Origin: Anditalea andensis
GTDB taxonomy: Bacteria; Bacteroidota; Bacteroidia; Cytophagales; Cyclobacteriaceae
Direction: 5' to 3'
NCBI RefSeq assembly: GCF_000714815.1
Contig: NZ_JMIH01000018.1
Location: 124,001 to 188,000 of the forward strand
DNA: 64,000 nt
Positions 44,731-51,978 of the stretch are shown in pieces (positions within the stretch are counted from its first letter, which is position 1; each line of letters begins with the position of its first letter). Made by a program: the position numbers and the translations under genes. The notes beneath the pieces were generated by a model. That model made no database searches and was not told where the DNA came from. It saw only the letters and a list, made by a program, of their open reading frames with translations.

Positions 44731-47046
44731 ATGTCCAAAAATTTAGTCATTGTCGAATCTCCTGCCAAAGCAAAAACAATTGAAGGTTATCTGGGTAAGG
44801 ATTACAAAGTAGCTTCCAGTTATGGCCATGTCAGGGATCTGCCAAAAGGCGATAAGGCTATAGATATAAAAAACAAATTTGCCCCTACATATGAAGTTAC
44901 CCCTGATAAAAAAGAGGTTATCAAACAGCTCAAACAATTAGTAAAATCTTCAGAAACTGTATACCTGGCAAGTGATGATGACCGCGAAGGGGAGGCTATA
45001 TCCTGGCACCTGAAAGAGGTACTGGGACTGAAAGATGAAAACACCAAAAGAATAGTTTTTAGGGAAATAACAAAAAGTGCTATCACCCGGGCCATAGAAA
45101 ATCCCCGGATAATAGATATAGACCTTGTAAATGCGCAGCAGGCAAGGCGAATTTTAGACCGTTTGGTTGGATTTGAACTGTCCCCTGTACTCTGGAAGAA
45201 AATCAAAGCCGGACTATCTGCCGGCAGGGTACAGTCTGTAGCGGTACGTTTTATCGTAGACAGAGAAAGGGAAATAGATAAATTTAAATCCAAAGCTACC
45301 TTTAAAATTACGGCTGAATTTAACGTAGATGGCAAAACACTACATGCCGAACTTCCTAAAAAATTCGAATTGGAAGCTGATGCAGAAAGCTTTTTAAAAA
45401 ATTGCCTTCAGGCAGATTTTGCTATCAAAAACCTAGAAACAAAGCCCGGCAAGAAAACACCTGCCGCTCCCTTCACTACTTCTACCCTTCAGCAGGAGGC
45501 CAGCAGGAAGATGGGCTTTTCAGTAGCCCAGACCATGAGTGTGGCGCAGAAACTATACGAAGCCGGTAAGATTACCTATATGAGAACTGATAGCGTGAAC
45601 CTTTCGGATGACGCCATGGCAAATGCCAAGAGTGAGATCATATCTAACTACGGGGACTCATTTCACAAAAGCCGGAAATTCACTTCCAAGTCGGAAGGTG
45701 CCCAAGAAGCGCATGAGGCCATAAGACCTACCAACTTTGCGGAGCAAAATGCAGGCTCAGACAGAAATGAACAGAGGCTCTATGAACTGATATGGAAAAG
45801 GTCCATAGCATCCCAAATGGCTGATGCCATCCTGGAAAAAACAAATGTGACCATCAGCATATCAAACCAAGAACAGACATTATCTGCCAGTGGTGAAGTG
45901 ATCAAATTTGAAGGTTTCCTAAAAGTTTATTTAGAGACCACGGATGAAGAGCTGGAAGATGATGAAAACGATAATAAAGGACTACTTCCCCCCCTTCATA
46001 TAGGACAGTCCTTAGAACTTACGGAAATGAAAGCCAGAGAATCTTTTACCCGTCCGCCTGCCAGGTATACAGAAGCTTCACTCGTAAAGAAATTGGAAGA
46101 AATGGGGATAGGAAGACCGTCCACTTACGCCCCTACCATTTCCACGATTCAAAAGCGAAACTATGTCATCAAAGAATCCCGTGATGGCATAGCCCGGAAA
46201 TATGTGGAAATGAAGATAAAGGATCGAAAGTTTGTAAAATCTGAAAAAACCGAAACCGCAGGTGCTGATAAAAACAAACTTTTCCCCACGAATATAGCCA
46301 TGGTGGTCAATGACTTTTTGGTAGAACATTTTCCCAACGTAATTGACTTTACTTTCACTGCCAGGGTGGAAAAAGAATTTGATGATATTGCGCATGGTAA
46401 ACAGGAATGGGAAGAAATGATAGAGAATTTCTATTCCAAATTTCACAACAGGGTGGAGCAGACAGAAAATATTTCACGTGCTGACTCTACCAAAGAGCTG
46501 GGAACAGATCCCAAAACTGGCAAACCGGTCATCGCCAGACTGGGTAAGTTTGGGCCGCTGGTACAAATCGGTGATCAAGAAGATGAGGAAAAACAATTTG
46601 CCAGTCTAAAGAAAGGGCAGTTTATTGAAAACATCACATTGGAGGATGCATTGGAACTGTTTAAACTACCACGCGATGTGGGTCATTTTGAAGATAAAAA
46701 GATAGTGGCTGCCATAGGAAGATTCGGACCATACCTCCGTCATGACAGTAAGTTCGTATCACTAGGCAAAGAATGGGACCCTCTCAGCATTACAGAAGAG
46801 GAATCAATTGCTCTCATCAAGGCTAAACGGGAAGCCGATGCTCAAAAACACATCAAAACGTTCGAAGAAAACCCCGAAATTCAAATATTAAATGGACGAT
46901 GGGGACCTTACATCAAGTTTAATAAAAATAATTTCAAAATACCAAAAGATAAGGAAGCTGAAACCCTTACCTATAAGGAAACATTGGAAATCATTGAAAA
47001 CCAGCCGGATAAGAAAAAAGGCCGGGTAACTAAAAAGAAAAAATAA
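44731..47046 (+). CDS. topA: DNA topoisomerase I
   Basis: Type IA topoisomerase that relaxes negative supercoils. The 771-residue protein starts with the TOPRIM motif KNLVIVESPAKAKTIEGYLG, and YLASDDDREGEAISWHL gives the acidic metal cluster. The active-site Tyr is Tyr283 in ITYMRTDSVNLS. EMGIGRPSTYAPTISTIQKR follows. The C-terminal region lacks the zinc-finger Cys clusters of E. coli TopA. Instead it has repeated GRFGP/GKFGPLVQ-type Topo_C_Rpt modules (about 590-760) and a Lys-rich tail. A terminator follows the stop. Confidence 0.95.
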   Translation: MSKNLVIVESPAKAKTIEGYLGKDYKVASSYGHVRDLPKGDKAIDIKNKFAPTYEVTPDKKEVIKQLKQLVKSSETVYLASDDDREGEAISWHLKEVLGLKDENTKRIVFREITKSAITRAIENPRIIDIDLVNAQQARRILDRLVGFELSPVLWKKIKAGLSAGRVQSVAVRFIVDREREIDKFKSKATFKITAEFNVDGKTLHAELPKKFELEADAESFLKNCLQADFAIKNLETKPGKKTPAAPFTTSTLQQEASRKMGFSVAQTMSVAQKLYEAGKITYMRTDSVNLSDDAMANAKSEIISNYGDSFHKSRKFTSKSEGAQEAHEAIRPTNFAEQNAGSDRNEQRLYELIWKRSIASQMADAILEKTNVTISISNQEQTLSASGEVIKFEGFLKVYLETTDEELEDDENDNKGLLPPLHIGQSLELTEMKARESFTRPPARYTEASLVKKLEEMGIGRPSTYAPTISTIQKRNYVIKESRDGIARKYVEMKIKDRKFVKSEKTETAGADKNKLFPTNIAMVVNDFLVEHFPNVIDFTFTARVEKEFDDIAHGKQEWEEMIENFYSKFHNRVEQTENISRADSTKELGTDPKTGKPVIARLGKFGPLVQIGDQEDEEKQFASLKKGQFIENITLEDALELFKLPRDVGHFEDKKIVAAIGRFGPYLRHDSKFVSLGKEWDPLSITEEESIALIKAKREADAQKHIKTFEENPEIQILNGRWGPYIKFNKNNFKIPKDKEAETLTYKETLEIIENQPDKKKGRVTKKKK

Positions 47047-47052
47047 AAATAT

Positions 47053-47082
47053 AAGCTCTCCCTATAAGGAGAGCTTTTTTAT
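47053..47082 (+). terminator. Terminator of topA
   Basis: AAGCTCTCC (47053-47061) pairs with GGAGAGCTT (47068-47076) and is followed by TTTT. Confidence 0.85.
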
Positions 47083-47152
47083 TACTGTAGTTTTTAGATA
47101 GCATTGGAATATCATTTGCTTTTGTCTATATTTAAATAACTCACGACCAACA

Positions 47153-48124
47153 ATGCACTATCCATACCTTATTGTTTTATTATGCTCTATAATAGGAATA
47201 TCATTTGCTATATACTATTATAAATCCCGCTCCCGAATAGAGGTTAAAGAAGATGATCCGGAGGATCACATCAAAGGAATGTATTTTCTTAAAATGCCCT
47301 ATGAAAAGATCATCATTGGTTTTTTTGGTATCTCTTCCCTGGTCTATCTAGGAATGCTAATAGTGAACTTTAACATCAGATGGCTAGATCTGAGTATGCT
47401 GATTTTGGCGCTGACGATTGCACTTCTATTGGTATATAAGATAGGGATGGCTTTTTCTGAAGCAGGTAAATTTAAATGGGGTACATTAATATTCTTTATT
47501 CTTTCTGTGATTATCGCATATAGTATATATGCCCAAATTCCCGATTTTACACAGGTACTGAAAGATGCCAGGGAATACACCCTTACACTTCATCTCTTGG
47601 GAATGGTACTTGGATTGGGAGGTACGACAATTATAGACTTTATGATTTTTCATTTTATGAGAAATTATAAAATCAGTTCTCAGGAGGCTGTAGTAATGCA
47701 CCTCATTTCACAGATTATCATTATAGGCCTCATATTTCTGATCATCAGTGGCGTAGCTATCTTCCTTACAGACATAGATGGCTATTTGGCATCAGACAGA
47801 TTTCTAATGAAAATGACGGTACTGCTGGTGGTTACCATCAATGGTGCTGTACTAAATTTATATATCGCACCCTACATGGAAAAAATTTCATTGCGGGCGC
47901 CAGATCTTAAAAAAGACAATGTTTTTAAAAAAATATCTTTTGCTGTAGGGGCTATTTCTATGGTATCATGGTATTCTGCCTTTTTCCTGGCTATGATAAA
48001 AGATTTGAGCTATTTCCGATATACTACCTTACTTATTGCTTATTTGATATTACTGGGGCTAAGCATTGCCGTTAGTCAGTTTTTTAAGTTTTCTATGGAA
48101 AAGGAAGTAAAAGAAAAGTTATAA
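47153..48124 (+). CDS. Polytopic membrane protein, unknown
   Basis: The 323-residue protein has about eight to nine membrane helices and no soluble domain. A basic segment with HIKGMYFLKMPYEKIII follows helix 1. The second half (LTLHLLGMVLGLGGTTIIDF, then MHLISQIIIIGLIFLIISGV and FLMKMTVLLVVTINGAVLN) has paired His residues in helices. That resembles the DUF2214/CopD-like cytochrome b561-type bundles, so haem or metal binding is possible but unproven. It lies 11 bases before the sirtuin gene and probably forms an operon with it and the OsmC gene. Confidence 0.7.
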   Translation: MHYPYLIVLLCSIIGISFAIYYYKSRSRIEVKEDDPEDHIKGMYFLKMPYEKIIIGFFGISSLVYLGMLIVNFNIRWLDLSMLILALTIALLLVYKIGMAFSEAGKFKWGTLIFFILSVIIAYSIYAQIPDFTQVLKDAREYTLTLHLLGMVLGLGGTTIIDFMIFHFMRNYKISSQEAVVMHLISQIIIIGLIFLIISGVAIFLTDIDGYLASDRFLMKMTVLLVVTINGAVLNLYIAPYMEKISLRAPDLKKDNVFKKISFAVGAISMVSWYSAFFLAMIKDLSYFRYTTLLIAYLILLGLSIAVSQFFKFSMEKEVKEKL

Positions 48125-48135
48125 CTCTCTATAAA

Positions 48136-48816
48136 GTGAAAAATTTAGTAGTATTAACCGGAGCAGGAATCTCTGCAGAAAGTGGCTTAAAAACATTTAG
48201 AGACGCTGACGGGCTCTGGGAGGGCCATGATGTCATGGATGTAGCCACCCCTGAGGCCTGGCAAAAAAATCAGGAACTGGTACTCAAATTTTATAATGAT
48301 CGCAGAAAGCAGGCACTCTCTGCTCAGCCTAATAAAGCACATCTGGGTTTAGCAGCCTTAGAAAAAGATTATAATGTAACCATCATCACTCAGAACGTAG
48401 ATAATCTTCATGAAAAGGCAGGATCCAGTAAAGTGATTCACCTGCATGGGGAGCTTTTTAAATCTCAAAGTACAGTAGATCCTCGTCTGCAATATGAAAT
48501 AGAAGGCTCGGAGCTTAATCTGGGACAGTATTGCGCTAAAGGTTCCCAGCTCCGTCCATTTATCGTTTGGTTTGGAGAAATGGTTCCTATGATGGAGACC
48601 GCCATACATGAGGTCGCTAGAGCAGATATATTTGCCGTAGTTGGTACCAGTCTGCTGGTATACCCAGCGGCCAGTCTTATAGGATATACAAAAGCCGATA
48701 TTCCAAAATATATCATAGATGTAAAGATTCCGGATATCAGTATTAAAAATAATTTTATTCCTATAGAAGATAAAGCCAGTACGGGAATTGCTACATTCAT
48801 CCAAATGATCACTTAA
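48136..48816 (+). CDS. cobB: NAD-dependent protein deacylase (sirtuin)
   Basis: A 226-residue Sir2-family enzyme that removes acyl groups from lysine using NAD. TGAGISAESGLKTFRDADGLW and TQNVDNLHEKAG are the NAD motifs; VIHLHGEL carries the catalytic His (about 104). KFYNDRRKQ has the Tyr and Arg that mark class III sirtuins, which prefer succinyl or malonyl lysine. The region where CobB has its zinc Cys pairs (residues 105-140) contains one Cys (GQYCAKGSQLRP), so zinc binding is unlikely. The start codon is GTG at 48136. It is flanked by a membrane protein and OsmC in one apparent operon. Confidence 0.9.
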   Translation: MKNLVVLTGAGISAESGLKTFRDADGLWEGHDVMDVATPEAWQKNQELVLKFYNDRRKQALSAQPNKAHLGLAALEKDYNVTIITQNVDNLHEKAGSSKVIHLHGELFKSQSTVDPRLQYEIEGSELNLGQYCAKGSQLRPFIVWFGEMVPMMETAIHEVARADIFAVVGTSLLVYPAASLIGYTKADIPKYIIDVKIPDISIKNNFIPIEDKASTGIATFIQMIT

Positions 48817-48850
48817 ATTAATCAGTAGCTAACTCTAAATTAAACTTATT

Positions 48851-49294
48851 ATGAAAAGAAAAGCCACATCAGTTTGGAATGGTAACGGAAAAGATGGAAA
48901 AGGTAGTCTCTCCTCCCCCAGCGGATTTTTCGACAGTACCCCCTACAGTACAAAAACACGATTTGAAAATGAAGACGGTAAGCTGGGCACAAACCCTGAA
49001 GAACTCTTGGCCGCAGCTCATGCAGGGTGTTTTAATATGGCCCTAAGCTTCCAAATAGCAAGTAAGGGTTTTGATGCCGATGAACTTCATACTGTTGCTA
49101 CAGTCACCATAGATAAGGAACAGGGCAGTGATGATTTTGGTATCCAAGAGATACATTTAAAATTAAAGGGCAAAGTAACAGGAATGACCAGAGAGGATTT
49201 CGATGTAGTAGCCCGAATAGCTAAAGATAACTGCCCTATCAGCAAAGCACTAAAAGCGGTGCCTATCAGCTTGGATATAGAGTTTGAAAATTAA
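48851..49294 (+). CDS. OsmC family peroxiredoxin
   Basis: A 147-residue OsmC/Ohr-fold protein that reduces organic hydroperoxides with two Cys residues. The first Cys is in LLAAAHAGCFNMALSF and the second in AKDNCPISKALKAV. Glu-Glu-Leu-Leu before the first motif and FDVVARIAKD before the second are OsmC-subtype marks. Soluble, cytoplasmic. It is the third gene of a run with the membrane protein and the sirtuin (34 bases after the sirtuin stop), and a bidirectional terminator follows. Confidence 0.92.
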   Translation: MKRKATSVWNGNGKDGKGSLSSPSGFFDSTPYSTKTRFENEDGKLGTNPEELLAAAHAGCFNMALSFQIASKGFDADELHTVATVTIDKEQGSDDFGIQEIHLKLKGKVTGMTREDFDVVARIAKDNCPISKALKAVPISLDIEFEN

Positions 49295-49298
49295 ACAC

Positions 49299-49334
49299 AA
49301 GGTTGCCTGTCTAAAATCAGGCAACCTTTTTTTA
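49299..49334. terminator. Bidirectional terminator after OsmC gene
   Basis: AAGGTTGCCTG (49299-49309) pairs with CAGGCAACCTT (49318-49328), then T run. It also serves the convergent secreted-protein gene. Confidence 0.88.
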
Positions 49335-50126
49335 TCACCTCACCACTTTTTCCAAAGTGGCTAAATAAACCCATTTTTGATCTCTTGACTGCAAGCCTTT
49401 TTCCACCGCTCGCCTTTCTTCCTGAGAAGCTTCTATGTCCTCATATTCCATGGAATTAAAGAACTGAAGGTAATCTTTATAAATATTTATGGTCATATGG
49501 GTGGATCTGGCCTCACTGCCAAATGGCAATGCTGTCCTTAATAATCGCCAGGTAGCCATTAAATCATTCTCTATTTTCTTTTTATGAATGGGAAGAAACA
49601 CTTCTTTTTCTGCTGTTTCATATTCCTCAAATCTGCCTTCTACTGCCTTCATCAGATCAAATGATGCCAGTACACCCGGTTGGAGCCTGAAATTATCTCC
49701 TACAGCTACTATTTCTTCCATATACGACCTTACTGCCAGGTCCCTGCTTTTATGTGCTTCAGATATTTTCTCGTGCAAAGCTTTGTGGTCCATATCTTTA
49801 TACACTTCTTTGCCATAGCTTATGAGCTTTCCCAACGACAGGCCTTCCATCATTTTCACGGGATCATTATAATAGGTTACGGTAAGATAATGGAAATCCT
49901 CTTGCTCAGCCCCGGATTTCAGCGACCAAAAGTCCCAGCCCTTAATGTCTCCTTGATTGTTACTTTCCTGATATAATTTTTCCAAAAAATCTTTGTATTC
50001 GATATACGGCAGGGTATTACCTTTCTCTACTCTCATATATTCAAATACCAAATAATTTTTCTCTTGGGCGTAAGTGAGCGCCATACCTATGGCCAATAAA
50101 GTCAGTATTAGGCTTAACTTTTTCAT
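49335..50126 (-). CDS. Secreted hypothetical protein with two similar halves
   Basis: The 263-residue protein has a signal peptide (LSLILTLLAIGMALTYAQE). The mature part seems to be two ferredoxin-like halves. The first has VFEYMRVEKGNTLPYIEY and HYLTVTYYNDPVKMM; the second has VFLPIHKKKIENDLMATW and THMTINIYKDYLQFF. This layout resembles dimeric alpha-beta barrel (ABM/NIPSNAP-like) proteins, though no catalytic residues can be named. It is probably periplasmic. Single-gene unit, with a start divergent from the SatD gene across the half-site array. Confidence 0.6.
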   Translation of the reverse strand: MKKLSLILTLLAIGMALTYAQEKNYLVFEYMRVEKGNTLPYIEYKDFLEKLYQESNNQGDIKGWDFWSLKSGAEQEDFHYLTVTYYNDPVKMMEGLSLGKLISYGKEVYKDMDHKALHEKISEAHKSRDLAVRSYMEEIVAVGDNFRLQPGVLASFDLMKAVEGRFEEYETAEKEVFLPIHKKKIENDLMATWRLLRTALPFGSEARSTHMTINIYKDYLQFFNSMEYEDIEASQEERRAVEKGLQSRDQKWVYLATLEKVVR

Positions 50127-50294
50127 AAGGTTATTATTTTGGGTAGAAATTTCTTTACCTTTATAATTTATAATATTTTTTCCATAAATAGGCGAATTCC
50201 CCTTATTGAATTATAAAACATTTTTATTTTTATATTCTATTGGTTTATTTACGTATTCAATATCTTATTCCGTAATTAACCCATTAAATAAATA

Positions 50295-50385
50295 CATAAG
50301 CATTTAACCTTATAAATGAGAATATAAGTGATTTTACTTATAAATCAATAAATTCACATAAATTGCTTATATTTAAAATTATAAG
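50295..50385. promoter_or_regulatory. Array of six TATAAG/CTTATA operator half-sites
   Basis: Half-sites begin at 50295 (CATAAG), 50309 (CTTATA), 50323 (TATAAG), 50337 (CTTATA), 50366 (CTTATA) and 50380 (TATAAG). Steps are 14, 14, 14, 29 and 14 bases with alternating orientation, so TATAAG-N8-CTTATA and CTTATA-N8-TATAAG dyads recur. The array ends 26 bases before the SatD gene, whose product has a helix-turn-helix, so autoregulation is likely. Confidence 0.6.
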
Positions 50386-50410
50386 CATATGCAGTAATAA
50401 TTTTAGTATT

Positions 50411-51028
50411 ATGATTTCAGTGATCACAGGGGACATCATTCATTCTAAACTACACAGACCGGATCTATGGCTGGAAACCCTTAAAACACTATTAGAGGAC
50501 TCCAGTGATATCGTAGGCCAATGGGACATCTACCGCGGCGACGAGTTCCAGATAGAGGTCCCGGATGCTGAGAATGGATTACTTATGGCCTTGCTCATAA
50601 AAAGCGCCGTAAAAAAAACACCTACTTTGGATGTAAGAATGAGCATAGGGATAGGTGAAAAGTCCTATAAAGGCAAGAAAGTGTCTGAATCGAATGGACC
50701 GGCTTTCGTACATAGCGGCGAGCAGCTAGCTGGAATGAAAAAGCAGAAAATAAACATGCTATTCAAAAGTGGAAATGAATTGCTGGATAAAGAATTAAAC
50801 ATCATCATTAAACTTGGATCAGTGATTTGGGACAACTGGTCAGAGGTTTCAGCCGAACTTGCCCTTATGCTTTTGCAAAACCCAAACCAGGTGCAGGGAA
50901 AAATAGCACAGACTTTGGGAATCAAACAAGCAGCTGTAAGCCAAAGATTTAAAAGAGCAGAAATGGCACTGGTACTTGAAACTGAAAAATATTTTAAAGA
51001 TAGAATACTTAATTTTAAAAATGAATGA
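50411..51028 (+). CDS. SatD-family protein with C-terminal helix-turn-helix
   Basis: About 205 residues from the ATG at 50411; an earlier in-frame start would lie within the operator array. The N-terminal domain carries the SatD marks ITGDIIHSK, YRGDEFQIEV, VRMSIGIGE and NGPAFVHSGEQL. The Asp-x-x, RGDEF and SIGIG motifs are spaced like the metal-binding Asp, GGDEF and SxGxA motifs of palm-fold cyclases, suggesting a related nucleotide-binding domain. At about residue 160, QGKIAQTLGIKQAAVSQRFK is a helix-turn-helix. SatD was named from an acid-tolerance operon in streptococci, without known biochemistry. It overlaps the DUF3307 gene by 4 bases (ATGA). Confidence 0.8.
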   Translation: MISVITGDIIHSKLHRPDLWLETLKTLLEDSSDIVGQWDIYRGDEFQIEVPDAENGLLMALLIKSAVKKTPTLDVRMSIGIGEKSYKGKKVSESNGPAFVHSGEQLAGMKKQKINMLFKSGNELLDKELNIIIKLGSVIWDNWSEVSAELALMLLQNPNQVQGKIAQTLGIKQAAVSQRFKRAEMALVLETEKYFKDRILNFKNE

Positions 51029-51729
51029 ACCTGTTTGTCAAGCTCTTAGTGGCACATTTATTAGGAGATTTTATTTTTCAGTCCAAAAAATGGGTCGAAC
51101 ATAAAATTGAATATACCTATAAAAGCAAATACCTATATATCCATAGTCTTCTACATGGGATATTATCCTGGCTGCTGGTGTTTCAGATAGCATTCTGGCC
51201 ATATGTACTAGTCATCATGGTCACCCATTACTTCATTGACCTTACCAAACTGATCTTTCAAAAAAACGATAAGCAAAAAGCATGGTTCTTTATAGATCAA
51301 GCCCTGCATTTGATGGTCATTGGTATAGTTACCTGGACATATTTAGGTTTTGAAAAAATTCATTTTCCAGATCTCACTACCAAAACCTGGTCCATATGGG
51401 CAGCCCTCATTTTTCTCACCACACCTACATCCGTTGTTATTAAAATCCTGATGTCCAGCTGGACCCCGAAGGTAGGTGTTCAAGATAATTCCCTTCAAAA
51501 TGCTGGCAAATTTATAGGCATACTGGAAAGGCTTCTCATCTTTACCTTTATCACCACCGCACATTGGGAAGGAATAGGGTTTCTAATAGCAGCTAAATCC
51601 ATATTCAGATTTGGGGATCTACAGGAATCTAAAGATAGAAAGATGACTGAATATATATTGATAGGCACGCTTTTGAGTTTCGCCATAGCCACATTAACAG
51701 GCTTAATGATATCACTTTCAGACGATTAA
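51025..51729 (+). CDS. DUF3307 membrane protein
   Basis: The 234-residue membrane protein fits DUF3307. The N-terminal signature is LVAHLLGDFIFQSKKWVEHK, followed by KYLYIHSLLHGILSWLLVF and THYFIDLTKLIF, which repeat His and Asp in or next to membrane helices. About six helices are visible. A second half similar to many Bacteroidota members contains FIGILERLLIFTFI and AAKSIFRFGDL. It is translationally coupled to the SatD-HTH gene (ATGA overlap). The family's function is unknown; conserved His/Asp could bind a metal or proton. Confidence 0.85.
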   Translation: MNLFVKLLVAHLLGDFIFQSKKWVEHKIEYTYKSKYLYIHSLLHGILSWLLVFQIAFWPYVLVIMVTHYFIDLTKLIFQKNDKQKAWFFIDQALHLMVIGIVTWTYLGFEKIHFPDLTTKTWSIWAALIFLTTPTSVVIKILMSSWTPKVGVQDNSLQNAGKFIGILERLLIFTFITTAHWEGIGFLIAAKSIFRFGDLQESKDRKMTEYILIGTLLSFAIATLTGLMISLSDD

Positions 51730-51978
51730 ACAAATAAAACAAACCATATATGAAATAGAAAGCCAACCTAAAAAAAATAGAATCCATTATTTAAAAATAA
51801 ATATTTTACCATAATTAAATTCTTATTATTTTAGCAGATTGTTATAAGATAAATCAAAATTTTTATAGGTATTGTATTAAATAAAAAAAACATGTTTAAT
51901 ATAACTCAATACCCTGATTATTAATGGTATATCTTCTAAAACATAGAAGCAAATACCAGATTAAAAGTTTTAAAACCA

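Noticed and set aside
50295-50385. The half-site array read as a CRISPR or direct-repeat array
   Set aside because: The units are hexamers in alternating orientation with no spacers or cas genes; operator half-sites explain them better.
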